Of a stretch of DNA of 64,000 bases, positions 8,694 to 17,929 are shown piece after piece. Each line of letters opens with the position of its first letter. Position 1 is the stretch's first letter. The position numbers and the translations under genes were made by a program. This DNA is from JBBRHQ01 sp963738305 (GTDB lineage: Bacteria; Actinomycetota; Thermoleophilia; Solirubrobacterales; 70-9). The notes under the pieces were generated by a model that had not been told where the DNA came from, ran no database searches, and was given only the letters and a program-made list of their open reading frames with translations. The stretch spans positions 221,718 through 285,717 of the forward strand of contig CAVTVU010000011.1 of assembly GCA_963738305.1 (NCBI GenBank). Direction: 5' to 3'.

Positions 8694-9340
8694 ATGCGTG
8701 CACTTCAGGTCAGGAGCGAGGACGGCCCCCGAGGCAGTGGTGGTCGCCGAGGTTCACGAGCCTGAAAGCGAGCTGATCATCGGCGTTCGGGCTGCCGGGG
8801 TCTCCTTCCCCGACCTGCTGATGACCCGGGGCGAGTATCAGGTTCGCCAGCCGCTGCCGTTCACGCTCGGCTGGGAGGCCGCGGGGGAGGTGATCCGTGC
8901 CCCAAGCGGGGGCGCCTTCTCACCGGGGGACCCTGTGATCACCTCAGCTTCGGAGCCCATGCAGAGCAGGTGGCGGACCCGAGGCAACTTTCCGCATGCC
9001 CGACGGCCTCAGCTTCGAGGAGGGCGCGGCGCTGCCGCTCAACTACCTGACGGCATTCGCGGCGCTCGAGCGGCGTGGCGGGATGCGCGCCGGCGAGGTC
9101 GTGCTCGTGCACGGCGCGGCGGGAGGCGTCGGCACGGCAACGGTGCAGGTGGCGAAAGCGCTCGGAGGAGTCGCAATAGCTGCCGTGTCGAGCGAGGAGA
9201 AGGCGGACGTCGCCCGCGATGCCGGCGCCGACACGGTGGTCATAGGCGAGGGCTTCCGGGAAACAGTTGGAGGGACCGGTGAACCTGACCGTCGATCCCG
9301 TCGGCGGCACCGAGCGCTTCAAGGAGAGCCTGGCCTCCGG
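8694..9340 (+). pseudogene. NADPH:quinone oxidoreductase (zeta-crystallin type), broken
   Basis: Pieces of one medium-chain quinone oxidoreductase lie in successive frames. MRALQVRSEDGP starts after CGAGGAGGCGGCG. The next piece holds ELIIGVRAAGVSFPDLLMTRGEYQ and TLGWEAAGEV. Another holds PDGLSFEEGAALPLNYLTAF and the NADPH-binding VHGAAGGVGTATVQVAKAL. The last holds LTVDPVGGTERFKESLA. At least four small indels separate them, one in a C5 run at 8726-8730. After about 9338 the family match stops and sequence of the convergent DHFR-like gene begins, so roughly the last 70 residues are deleted. It is not expected to make active enzyme. Confidence 0.8.
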
Positions 9341-9758
9341 CGACCGCCTTCGCCTGCTCGTAGGCGGACTCGATCCCTTCGGTGACGAAGTAGAAGGTCG
9401 TGCCTCCCTCCATCTCGATCGGATCGTGGGCGTAGTGGGTGAGGACGTAGGTCGGAGCGTGATACGGCGGATCGTCTCCCCACCAGCCCTTCCAGTCCGA
9501 GTCGCCCCATTCGCCGCGGATCGGGCCGAACATGTTCCGCCCCATGATGAAGGCGCCCATCCCGTCCATCATCTCCGACATCACCTGCTTGTTGACGGGG
9601 TGTCCGCCGCTCTCGGGGCCCTCGTCGAGGTGCCACCTGTGCAGCTCGATCCCGCCGACGCCGAGCGGATTGTCCTCGCTCTGGTTGGGTCCGGCGACGA
9701 AGCCGTCGGCGGACACGGACATCGAGAGATTCACCTTGTTGCCGGCCTGCGTGCTCAT
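9240..9758 (-). CDS. RibD/dihydrofolate reductase-like protein, 3' truncated
   Basis: The frame encodes 172 residues beginning VNLSMSVSADGFVAGPNQS, with the family motifs HPVNKQVMSEM, GRNMFGPIRG and TYVLTHY. It matches the RibD C-terminal/DHFR-like family up to EQAKAVAGG (about residue 142). The following residues are the antisense of the broken quinone oxidoreductase, so the family's C-terminal third (the GGG-containing cofactor loop and last strands) is lost. The two convergent genes appear joined by one deletion near 9333-9340. The product is probably inactive. A second, intact homologue lies at 26394-26951. Confidence 0.75.
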   Translation of the reverse strand: MSTQAGNKVNLSMSVSADGFVAGPNQSEDNPLGVGGIELHRWHLDEGPESGGHPVNKQVMSEMMDGMGAFIMGRNMFGPIRGEWGDSDWKGWWGDDPPYHAPTYVLTHYAHDPIEMEGGTTFYFVTEGIESAYEQAKAVAGGQALLEALGAADGIDGQVHRSLQLFPGSPRL

Positions 9759-9984
9759 GCGGCACTCCTGTCAGTGGTTGCGATCCGGTAGCCGATGTGC
9801 GTCACCTCGGGAGTCTCGATTGTCCGGATTCTCCACCATCCGGCGCAGCTGGTTCTCCACCATCACGCGCAGCGAGGCGCCGTCCTCCCGCCAGACTCGT
9901 AGGGATTCGCAGGAGTGGGTCTGTGCGGCCGTAGGGCCGTGCTTTGAGGAAAACTGGCCGGGATCGTCCGAGTCGCTCGGTCAG

Positions 9985-10203
9985 CTAGTCGCTCGGCTCG
10001 CCTCGGCGGTCAGCGAGCCGCATCCGCAGCGCGTCGAGCTTCTGCCGCGCCTCGTCACGCTGGGCGGTGGCGTCTTCGGCCGGGTCGTCAACCTCGGTGC
10101 TGCCGGACGCGACCTCGAAGCCTGCCATCTCGGCCGCCTCGATCAGCGCGGTCGCGTCCTCGGGGCCGGTGAAGCAGAACTCGTGCCGGTAGCGCTGGCC
10201 CAT
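9985..10203 (-). CDS. Small hypothetical protein, RraB-like pattern
   Basis: The ATG at 10203 starts a 72-residue acidic protein with RHEFCFTGPEDATALIEAAE then MAGFEVASGS and a Glu/Arg-rich helical tail. The beta-helix-beta arrangement with an aromatic F-x-F strand and an AGFEV strand resembles RraB/YjgD-type small proteins, but the similarity is weak and I treat it as unknown. The frame is open upstream to 10476, but that part is arginine-rich and antisense-like, so the short form is preferred. Confidence 0.5.
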   Translation of the reverse strand: MGQRYRHEFCFTGPEDATALIEAAEMAGFEVASGSTEVDDPAEDATAQRDEARQKLDALRMRLADRRGEPSD

Positions 10204-10456
10204 GTCTCGAGCGTACTCCGATGCTGCAGGCCGAACGCGTGGATTCCTGAATGCTGCTTGACTGGACGAGGAGCGGTCTGAGGGCCTCCTTGCAAGACAC
10301 CCCTCGCGTCGAGCGCGATCGGTTCGCGGGTTGCCTGACACCGACACCCCCAGCGCCCCTCTGGAATGACCACGATCCTGGCCATCTGGCCGGCGATCCG
10401 GGCCTGGGATCCAAGCGGGTCTTCGGGAAGACCAAGCCCACCGAAGGGATGCAGAC

Positions 10457-10831
10457 ATGAGCGCAGAGCAGAACAAGCAAGCAGCGCAGGAGGCCTACGC
10501 GGCGTTTGCCAACGGCGATGCCGAGGGTGCGATGCGAAACATCGACGATTCGATCCAGTGGACGGTCCGCGGCGAGAATGCGCTGACCGGGACCTACAAC
10601 GACAAGCAGGCGGTCGGCGAGCTGTGGGGGAAGTTCATGAGCAAGGACTTCAGCAGCAATCCCCACGACTTCGTCGCGGAGGGCGACAAGGTCATCGTTC
10701 TGACCGGTGTCAAGCTCGAGGGCGAGACGGTCGAGAGCGCCGACGTGCTCACCTACAACAGTGACGGCAAGCTGGTTGCGTTCGAAACCCTCGGCGACAC
10801 GACGGTAGCCGACCGGGTATTCGCCAAGTAG
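10457..10831 (+). CDS. NTF2-like (SnoaL fold) protein
   Basis: The 124-residue protein begins QAAQEAYAAFANGDAEGAM and continues with IQWTVRGEN, LTGTYNDKQAV and ADVLTYNSDGKLVAFETL. These are the helix and sheet landmarks of the NTF2-like/SnoaL fold. Family members are small hydrolases, isomerases or binding proteins; none of the known catalytic sets is evident. A GAAGGG site lies 8 bp before the ATG. Confidence 0.8.
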   Translation: MSAEQNKQAAQEAYAAFANGDAEGAMRNIDDSIQWTVRGENALTGTYNDKQAVGELWGKFMSKDFSSNPHDFVAEGDKVIVLTGVKLEGETVESADVLTYNSDGKLVAFETLGDTTVADRVFAK

Positions 10832-10913
10832 GCAGAGTGCCGCAGGAGCGAGGGCGCCGTGACTTGCCGCCGGCGACGGTGCGGGGACGCGGTGCCCCCC
10901 TTCTCGGCGGACC

Positions 10914-13625
10914 TCAAGCGTCGTCAATCTTCCAGGTGCTGGGCCACGGCCTCGGCGGCGCCGCGTCCTCGACCCGAATCCGCGCGTCAACTGCCAGTGC
11001 CCCCTGGGGCCCGGCCATCACCGGGTTGAGGTCGAGCTCGACGATCTCGTGGTGAGCGTCGACCATGGCGCCGATTCGGAGCAACAGTCCCTGAAGCGCT
11101 CCGAGGTCGGCCTCGGGTCCTCCGCGATAGCCGGTCAGAAGGGGATAGATCGCCAGCGAGCGGATCATCTCGTCAGCCTCGCGCGCGGTCAGGGGGCAGA
11201 TTCTCACCGTGATGTCCTTGAGCAGCTCGGCCTGCGTCCCGCCTGCCCCGCAGGCGAGCACCGGCCCGAACACGGGATCGCTGACCACGCCGACCAACAG
11301 CTCGGTGCCGATCTCGACCATGCTCTGGACGATGAAGCTCTCGCGCTCGACCCCGGCGCCGCTGAGCGCCTCGTCCATCTCCACCGCGGCCCATGAGACC
11401 TCGGCCGCGCCGTCAAGCCCCACCCGGACCGCGTCGAGATCGGTCTTGTGCACGATCGCCGGCCCGGCCGCCTTGAGCGCCACGCGGCCCCCCAGCTCTT
11501 CCGCGGCGTGACCGGCGGCGACCGAGTCCGTGACCGAGCGCCATTCGGGCATCGCGACGCGGTAGCAATCCAGCAGCTCGGTGATCTCCGCCAAGCCGAG
11601 CCATCCTCCACCACGAGCGAGAGCCTCAGCGATCACCGCGGTGGCGCGATCGGCATCGGCACCGGCGATCACCGCCGCCTCCTCGTCGGGCTGTGCCCGC
11701 CACTCGACGTGGCGCATCACCCGACCGAGTGCCCGCACTGCGTCCTCGGGATAGAGATGCGCGGGCACGCCCCCAGCGTCGGCCATCGCGGCGTGATCTT
11801 GAGCCGACATGAAGACAGCTTGCACGGGTATCGGCCGGTTCAGCCCCGCGCAGGCGTCCCGAACCGCCTCGGCGACGTCCTCGGCACGCGTCAGCAGGGG
11901 CCGGATGAAGATCACGATCAGCGCCTCGATCCCCTCCCACTCGGCGAGCCTGGTCATCGTCCTCCGGTACTGCTCGGCGCTCGCCGTGGCGATCATGTCG
12001 ACCGGGTTGGCGAGCGAAGCCTCGGGTGCCAACCCCTCCCCTAGTGACGCTTGCACCCGGTCGGGCAGCGTCGGCACTTCCAGGCCAGCCGCCTCGCAGG
12101 CGTCGGCGCACATGATCCCGGGCCCACCTGCGTTGGTGACGATCCCAACCCGTCGGCCAGCCGGAAGCGGTTGGTTGGCGACCAACGATGCCACATCGAG
12201 CAGCTCCGCGAGGCTATCGGTGCGGATCACCCCAACCTGGTCGAAGAGCGCGTCGACCGTCACGTCGGAGGCCGAGATCAGCGCCCCGGTGTGGGATCCG
12301 GTCGCCCGCGCGCCGGCAGGCGATCGGCCGCTCTTGACGACCACGATCGGCTTCTGGCGCCCGATCCGCCGGGCCACCTTGGAGAAGCGGCGCGGATTGC
12401 TGAACGACTCGATGTAAAGCAGCGCGACCCGAGTGCTCTCGTCGTCCTCCCAGTATTCGAGCAGGTCATTGGCCGTGATGTCGGCGCGATTGCCGATCGA
12501 AGCGAACGATGAGACACCGAGGCCGCGATCCTCGGCGAGATCGATCAGCGCCAGGCCAAGGGCACCACTCTGGGTTGCAAAGCCGATGGTCCCCGACGGC
12601 GGCATCGACGGCGCGAAAGTGGCGTTGAGCCTCCCTTCGGCAGCGGTGTTGAGAATCCCCAGGCAGTTCGGGCCGATCAGCCGCATCCCCGCCTCACGAC
12701 AGATCTCGAGCAGCTGGCGCTGGCGCTCGGCTCCCTCCTGGCCCACTTCTGCGAATCCCGCCGAGATCACCACCATCGCCGGGACCCCCTTCTCGGCACA
12801 CCCCCGGGCTACATCGGCGACGGCCTCGGCAGGGACGGCGATCACCGCCAAGTCAACCTCGCCGGGCACGTCGCTGATACTGGGATAGGCGCGCACGGCC
12901 TGGACGACCTCGGCCGAGGGGTTGACCGGATAGACGACGCCACCGAAGCCCGACTCGAGCATGTTGTGGAAAAGCTCGCCGCCGACGGTGCCGCGCCGGC
13001 GCGAGGCGCCGACCACAGCGACCGCGCGGGGCTCGAGGAAGCGGCGCACCGCGGCGGCGGCGGCAAGCCGATCTCGCTGCTCGAAGCGCTCGACCGCCTC
13101 AGGGGAGAACGAGGTTGGAAGTTCGATGTGGATTGCGCCCGGAACCGAGGACGTCTCGACCGGGAACCCGCTCTCGCGGAACATCTCGACCATGCGCCGG
13201 TTCCCCAGCTGCACGTCTGCCTCGAATATGGAGATGTCGTGCTCGATTGCGACTTCGGCCAGGTGGGCGAGCATGATCGTCCCCACGCCCTTTCCCTTGA
13301 GTTCGTCGGAGATCGCGAAGGCGATTTCCGCCCGGCTCGGTCCGGTTGCAACGTAGGTACCCTGCCCGACCAGGCGGTCACCGTCGCCGCGCGTGGCGAC
13401 CATCCCGTAGCGTGACTCGTAGTCGACGTCGACCGTGAGGCGAGCGGCGCCCTCCAGGCTCGCGGCGGCCGTGAAGAACCGGAAAGCGCGGGACTCGGGA
13501 CTGAGGGCGCCGAAAAACTCGATCAGGGACGGCTCGTCGCCAGGCCGCACTGGCCGAACGTGGATTGTGGAGCCGTCGCGTAGCGCAACATCGGCTGCCC
13601 GGTGGGCGGGATATACGGCTGTCAC
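10914..13625 (-). CDS. GNAT acetyltransferase fused to NDP-forming acyl-CoA synthetase
   Basis: From the GTG at 13625 the protein has 903 residues. Residues ~20-175 are a GNAT domain (IHVRPVRPGDEPSLIEFFGA, GKGVGTIMLAHLAEVA). Residues ~190-290 are a CoA-binding domain (RAVAVVGASRRRGTVGGELF). Next come succinyl-CoA-ligase-like domains (GPNCLGILN, FATQSGALGLALIDLA, and GSHTGAL, where the catalytic histidine of ADP-forming synthetases sits) and a C-terminal ATP-grasp half (VALKAAGPAIVHKTD). Such proteins acetylate lysines, for example on acetyl-CoA synthetase, and may bind acyl-CoA as a sensor. The N-terminal position of GNAT differs from enterobacterial Pat. The frame opens to 13955, but that extension runs over the divergent exchanger gene and is rejected. 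Confidence 0.9.
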   Translation of the reverse strand: MTAVYPAHRAADVALRDGSTIHVRPVRPGDEPSLIEFFGALSPESRAFRFFTAAASLEGAARLTVDVDYESRYGMVATRGDGDRLVGQGTYVATGPSRAEIAFAISDELKGKGVGTIMLAHLAEVAIEHDISIFEADVQLGNRRMVEMFRESGFPVETSSVPGAIHIELPTSFSPEAVERFEQRDRLAAAAAVRRFLEPRAVAVVGASRRRGTVGGELFHNMLESGFGGVVYPVNPSAEVVQAVRAYPSISDVPGEVDLAVIAVPAEAVADVARGCAEKGVPAMVVISAGFAEVGQEGAERQRQLLEICREAGMRLIGPNCLGILNTAAEGRLNATFAPSMPPSGTIGFATQSGALGLALIDLAEDRGLGVSSFASIGNRADITANDLLEYWEDDESTRVALLYIESFSNPRRFSKVARRIGRQKPIVVVKSGRSPAGARATGSHTGALISASDVTVDALFDQVGVIRTDSLAELLDVASLVANQPLPAGRRVGIVTNAGGPGIMCADACEAAGLEVPTLPDRVQASLGEGLAPEASLANPVDMIATASAEQYRRTMTRLAEWEGIEALIVIFIRPLLTRAEDVAEAVRDACAGLNRPIPVQAVFMSAQDHAAMADAGGVPAHLYPEDAVRALGRVMRHVEWRAQPDEEAAVIAGADADRATAVIAEALARGGGWLGLAEITELLDCYRVAMPEWRSVTDSVAAGHAAEELGGRVALKAAGPAIVHKTDLDAVRVGLDGAAEVSWAAVEMDEALSGAGVERESFIVQSMVEIGTELLVGVVSDPVFGPVLACGAGGTQAELLKDITVRICPLTAREADEMIRSLAIYPLLTGYRGGPEADLGALQGLLLRIGAMVDAHHEIVELDLNPVMAGPQGALAVDARIRVEDAAPPRPWPSTWKIDDA

Positions 13626-13707
13626 GGTTCGATGGTATTCGCCCGCGATTGAGCCATAGCAGCGTCGCCTTGAGCCACGACACAGGCCTCTCCGATAAAA
13701 CGACCTT

Positions 13708-14757
13708 GTGTTCACGGGCCTCGGATTCGTCCCGCTCCTTCTGATATTTGCCGTCGCAGCCTTGGCCGTTTGGATCGCGGGAATCCAGCTGTCGATCTCG
13801 ACCGATTCGCTCGACCTTCGGTTAGGTCTTGGCGAGGCGCTTGGGGGAGCGATCCTGCTCGCGATCGCCACCAATCTGCCTGAGATCGCGATCACCGCTT
13901 CGGCAGCGCTCGCGCACCACCTCGGGATCGCGATCGGCAACATCCTCGGCGGCATCGCGATTCAGACTGTCGTCCTGGTCGCGCTTGACGTGGCGATGGG
14001 CCCCGAGTCAGCACTCACGACTCGAGCGGCCTCCCTCGTGCTTGTGCTCGAGAGCATGCTCGTCGTCACGGTGCTCGCGATTTCGGTGATGGGCGCGCAG
14101 CTGCCATCCTCACAGGGAGGATTGGAGCCGGCCGCCGTACTCATCGCGGTCACCTGGCTGGTCGGGATCTGGCTGATCAACCGAGCCCGCCGGGGGCTGC
14201 CCTGGCATGACTCTTCTGGTAACGCACCCGGCGCCCAGGAGAAGCCGCGGGGCCACTCCAAGGCGGTGACGGCGGAAAAGATGAGTCTCGGCCGCGCCGT
14301 TGCCGTGTTCGCGGTGGCTGGAGTGGTCACCCTGGGCGCAGGGGTCGTTCTGGAGAGGAGCGGTGAATCCATTGCCACCCACGTCGGGCTCTCGGGCGTC
14401 GTCTTCGGCGCCACGATCCTCGCCGCCGCGACAGCATTGCCCGAACTCTCGACCGGGATCAGGTCCGTCAGACTCGGCGACTACCAGCTTGCGGTTTCCG
14501 ACATCTTCGGCGGAAATGCGTTCCTGCCAGTGCTCTTCCTGGTAGCGAGCCTGCTCTCAGGCACGGCCGTCCTGCCCCAGGCGCAGCCGACCGACGTCTA
14601 TCTCACAGGTCTGGCGATCGTGCTGACCGTGGTCTATTCGTGGGGCCTGATCATGCGCCCGCGCTGGCAGGCCTTTCGCATTGGTGTCGCTTCGCTCGTC
14701 GTGCTCGCCCTTTACGTCATCGGCATCGCCGGACTCATTGGAGTGACGAATCGGTAA
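13708..14757 (+). CDS. Sodium/calcium exchanger family protein
   Basis: This 349-residue integral membrane protein has two internal alpha-repeats typical of the CaCA superfamily. The first is GGAILLAIATNLPEIAITAS with GNILGGIAIQT; the second is FGATILAAATALPELSTGIR with SDIFGGNAFLPVLF. The acidic residue in each (NLPE, ALPE) is the ion-binding glutamate. A hydrophilic loop at ~165-190 separates the halves. The GTG at 13708 is the start; the divergent GNAT gene begins 83 bp upstream. It probably exchanges Ca2+ or another cation for Na+ or H+. Confidence 0.88.
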   Translation: MFTGLGFVPLLLIFAVAALAVWIAGIQLSISTDSLDLRLGLGEALGGAILLAIATNLPEIAITASAALAHHLGIAIGNILGGIAIQTVVLVALDVAMGPESALTTRAASLVLVLESMLVVTVLAISVMGAQLPSSQGGLEPAAVLIAVTWLVGIWLINRARRGLPWHDSSGNAPGAQEKPRGHSKAVTAEKMSLGRAVAVFAVAGVVTLGAGVVLERSGESIATHVGLSGVVFGATILAAATALPELSTGIRSVRLGDYQLAVSDIFGGNAFLPVLFLVASLLSGTAVLPQAQPTDVYLTGLAIVLTVVYSWGLIMRPRWQAFRIGVASLVVLALYVIGIAGLIGVTNR

Positions 14758-14768
14758 GACGAGGTAGC

Positions 14769-14826
14769 GGAGGGGGTGGGATTCGAACCCACGAGGCGCC
14801 TTAAGACGCCCAATGGTTTTCGAGAC
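14769..14826 (-). other. tRNA-Ser(CGA) 3' half (att-like scar A)
   Basis: Read on the minus strand this contains an anticodon-loop sequence with CTCGAAA (anticodon CGA), a long variable arm, the T-arm GTGGGTTCGAATCCCAC and the acceptor strand CCCCTCC. No matching 5' half (D-arm or GGAGGGG acceptor strand) lies upstream, so it is not a functional tRNA. A tRNA 3' half starting near the anticodon loop is the usual trace left by an integrative element. Related halves occur at 41769 and 48078 in the same orientation. Confidence 0.65.
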
Positions 14827-14882
14827 GATGCCCAAGGTCATTCCATATGAGAATCAGTGTCGTGCGATCGGTATGCGATCGG

Positions 14883-15022
14883 CTACTGCAAGCCGTTTTT
14901 GGGGTAGATCACTCGCTTGCCGTCGGCGCGGACCTCGTAGATCCCGCCAGGCCAATGAAGTTGAGCGTGCCCACGATCAGCAGCAGGATCGCTGCGAATA
15001 CGACTCGGCCTGTACCTCGCAT
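14883..15022 (-). pseudogene. Fragment of small actinobacterial membrane protein
   Basis: An ATG at 15022 with a perfect AAGGAGG site starts MRGTGRVVFAAILLLIVGTL, a single membrane segment that resembles the N-terminus of small four-helix actinobacterial membrane proteins (DUF7144-like; name uncertain). The direct frame ends at ~14909. A one-base shift near 14950 joins it to IYEVRADGKRVIYPKNGLQ, ending at 14883. Either way the product is about 40-46 residues, far shorter than the family. The strong ribosome site suggests it was once, or still is, translated. Confidence 0.45.
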
Positions 15023-15316
15023 ACAGCCTCCTTCGGTTGATACGCCGCCAGTTCGCGGCGCGGCGGGGATGCGCCAGGCCAACGTGGAGTCTCGGGGCTG
15101 GCGCACTGGTTGCAATGTTATGCGGTGCACGGTCGCCCTCGCCATGGCAGCGCCTTGGTTTCGGGGTCGCGCCAGACGGCGCCAACCGCCCTCGCAAGTC
15201 CTCGGAATGCGAGTACGAGGGAAATCATGGGTACGGATTCGCCGCATCCATACGCGCGCCTGCGTGTTACCGGGTGCTCGCCTCGTCCGGGACGCCGCCG
15301 GCGGGAGGGGCTGTCT

Positions 15317-16648
15317 CTACCTCGAAGCGGCTGCCGGCTCCCGCGGTTCGTGCCCAGTCGCGATCCGCGCAAGGACACCGATGCCGTCCCAGAATCCTTC
15401 GGGAATCGCGGCCGACGGCGAGGCGCCCGGATGGGCGTTGGCGATTCGTACCCGGAGCACACCGGGTCTGATTCGGAAGCGAAGTGGTGGCTCCAGCTTC
15501 ATCGCCTCACCGTCGATTCCGGCGGGGACGATGCCGTCTGCGTCAACTTCGAACTCGGGGGCCGACCACTCTTTCTTCGTGGGTGCCCCAGGCCGACCGC
15601 CCCGCCTCCGGCCCGATGCCACCGCGACCCCGAGCAGGCCGTCGTCGATCCTCGGGCGGGTTCCCGAGCCGACCGCCCGTCCGAGCCGGTACCGGTTGTT
15701 GGAAACCAGGATGATCGCCCCCGTGGAGTGCTCGGGGCCATCCGGCCCGCTCCAGCGCAGATCGAGGCCTCCGCCCTCCGGGCCGAGCGCTTCCGGCAAG
15801 GTATCGAGGATCGTTCGCAGCTTCGCATCGCGGTAGCCCTTCTACTGCACCGCCTCGGCGTATAGCCCCAGCGAGACGTTGTTCACGAAAACGCGTCCAT
15901 TTACCTCAGCCAGGTCGACGCGGCGCTCGCCCCCATCGACAAAGGCCTCGAGCGCGCCGACCACGTCGTCGCGATCGACCCCGAGGTCGAGAGCGAAGTG
16001 GTTCCGGGTCCCGGCCGGGATGCAGGCATAGGGAAGGTCAAGCTCGGCGGCGACCATTGCTACCACGGCCTGGGAGCCATCGCCGCCGGCCATCGCCAAG
16101 GCATCTGCGCCGTCCGCAACCGCCGATCGGACCAGGTGCTCCAGATCGGTCCCGAGCGTCAACTCGATCGGCTCGATTCCCCTCTTTCGTGCCTCCTCGG
16201 CGAGTTTGAACTTCTCCGCCTTGCCACCTCCCGATTTCGGGTTGTAGAAGAGGACGGGGCGCTTCGGCGCCGGCGCGTCGGGCAGCGGCGCGTGATAGGT
16301 GACGGCGGTCCTTGCCGCCAGGGCCGCCAGAGCGAGCCCGGCCACGATCACGATTGCTGCTGCGACGTGGTCCCCGTTGCTCACGAGCAGGATCACCGTT
16401 GCCGCGAGCGCGAGAATCCCAACCGCCAGGCCCAGGGCTCTGGCAGCCCCTCTGCGAATCAGGCCGTACCAGAAGGCGGCCAGCCCGACCAGCAGCAGGA
16501 CGAGAACGAACAAGACTCGGGGGAACTCCTGGACCATGACCGCGACCGCGACGAGCAGCATCAACGGCGGGAGGAGGAGAGCCGCGATCGCCGCCGCCCG
16601 GCGAGTCTCTCGACGTTTCAAGCCGGGTGGAGACTGCTGCGACGGCAC
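15317..16648 (-). pseudogene. Diacylglycerol kinase-family protein with in-frame TAG
   Basis: The first 268 codons encode two or three pairs of N-terminal membrane helices and a lipid kinase catalytic domain: LFYNPKSGGGKAEKFKLAEE, AMAGGDGSQAVVAMVA and CIPAGTRNHFALDLG, the nucleotide-binding GGDGS loop. Codon 269 (15842-15844) is TAG, inside AEAVQ-stop-KGYRDAKLRT. The same frame then continues without another stop to 15317 through IILVSNNRYRLG and the C-terminal domain (FEVDADGIVPAGIDGEAM). No indel is needed. One nonsense change, or a base error, splits a 443-residue protein of the YegS/BmrU/DAGK family. Confidence 0.8.
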
Positions 16649-16654
16649 CGGCGC

Positions 16655-17929
16655 CTAGCCCTCGCCGACGAGCCGACGGCTGCGGGTCACCTCAGCCGGG
16701 GCGCTCTCCATCGGGGGTGCCTTGTCGCGGGGGTGGCGCGCGAACCAGTCGGCGTAGCGGTTGGCCAGGGGAGCGGCGGTAAGGCCGTGGGCGAACACCG
16801 AGAGCCCGATGGTGAGGTAGATCGCAAGGACGATCAGGTGCTCATGGGGAAGCTGGGATTCCTCGATGATGATCACGGCGAATACGATCGAGGCCAGGCC
16901 GCGAGGGCCGAACCAGCCCATGAAGCCGAGAGTCGGCAGTCGAGCCTGAGTGCCGAGCATCGCGATTGCGACGGGGATGATTCGCACGACCGTCAGGCTG
17001 AAGACCGCGTAGAGGACGAGGTCCCAGCTCAGATCGCCGAGCGAGGGCCCGAGCAGGATCGCCCCGAAGATGACGAAGGTGAGCCCGTTGAGAACGCTGC
17101 CAACCTCTTCGGTGAGCTCGTTCATGTCCCCGGGATCCCGCTTGATCACCGCGCGGAAGACCATACCGGCGACGAAGGCCGCGATAAAGCCCGACCCGTC
17201 GAGCGCGTTCGCAATGCCGTAGGCGAGGGCAGCGCCGGCGGCCGGGATCACCTGACGCCAAGCGCCGTCGATCAGGTCCTTGCGACCGGCATAGTTGACC
17301 ACGGCTCCGATCAAGAGCGCTGCGGCGACGCCGCCGACGATGCCGTAGCCGACCTCATCCAGAACAAGCGTGACCCGGTTCGCCCGCCGGAGATCGAGGA
17401 TTGGACGTCCGCGGCCGCCACCGCGGCAAAGAGCAGCGGGACGCAGATCCCGTCGTTGAGCCCGCTTTCGACATTCAGGCCCTGGCGGATCCGCCCCGGC
17501 ACGCCGCGGTTCGGTAACGACCGCCTGGCCGAGAGCGGCGTCGGTCGGCGCCAGGATGATCGCGACGATTGCGGCCTCCCAGAAGGTCAGCTGGTCGAAG
17601 ATCACTCCAGCCGCAAGCGCCCCGAGTGCGATCGTCAGCGGTAGCCCAATCCCGAGCAGGCGGACGGGAACTGAGACCTCACGCCGGAGCGCTCCGAGGT
17701 CAATCCTCGAAGCGTCGGAGAAGAGCACGAAAGCAAGGGTCGCCTCGGCCAACGCCCTCACGGTCGAGCTGGTGCTCTCGATGTCGATCCCGTCGAGGAC
17801 CTTGGGGCCGACGAGGAGCCCGATCGAAACGAACAGGATCGCCGGGGTGATCGGGGTTCCCGACAGTCGTTTCGAGACGGCGGCGACGGCGATCAGCGCC
17901 AACGCCAAGATCGTCAGTGACCACTCCAT
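16655..17929 (-). CDS. CPA-type cation:proton antiporter with frameshifted core
   Basis: The 424-residue frame encodes a Na+/H+ (or K+/H+) antiporter of ~12 helices (TPAILFVSIGLLVGPKVL at the start, FWEAAIVAIILAPTDAALG, FMGWFGPRGLASIVFAV near the end). Between codons ~140 and 182 the sequence is arginine-rich and unlike the family. In the adjacent frame the same DNA encodes RIRQGLNVESGLNDGICVPLL, the conserved ion-binding segment. An extra G near 17512 and a compensating loss near 17390 explain this. As written the protein lacks the Asn-Asp motif. It follows the lipid kinase gene by 6 bp in reverse order and may be its operon partner. Confidence 0.8.
   Translation of the reverse strand: MEWSLTILALALIAVAAVSKRLSGTPITPAILFVSIGLLVGPKVLDGIDIESTSSTVRALAEATLAFVLFSDASRIDLGALRREVSVPVRLLGIGLPLTIALGALAAGVIFDQLTFWEAAIVAIILAPTDAALGQAVVTEPRRAGADPPGPECRKRAQRRDLRPAALCRGGGRGRPILDLRRANRVTLVLDEVGYGIVGGVAAALLIGAVVNYAGRKDLIDGAWRQVIPAAGAALAYGIANALDGSGFIAAFVAGMVFRAVIKRDPGDMNELTEEVGSVLNGLTFVIFGAILLGPSLGDLSWDLVLYAVFSLTVVRIIPVAIAMLGTQARLPTLGFMGWFGPRGLASIVFAVIIIEESQLPHEHLIVLAIYLTIGLSVFAHGLTAAPLANRYADWFARHPRDKAPPMESAPAEVTRSRRLVGEG

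Noticed and set aside
13626..13955. N-terminal extension of the GNAT/acyl-CoA synthetase
   Set aside because: The extra 110 codons run across the divergent promoter and into the exchanger gene, and are Arg/Ser-rich without motifs.
14769..14826. Functional tRNA-Ser genes at 14769, 41769 and 48078
   Set aside because: None has a D-arm or a 5' acceptor strand complementary to its 3' end.
15998..17644. A 548-codon open frame on the plus strand
   Set aside because: It lies antisense to the lipid kinase and antiporter genes, with Asp/Arg/Glu-rich low-complexity sequence.
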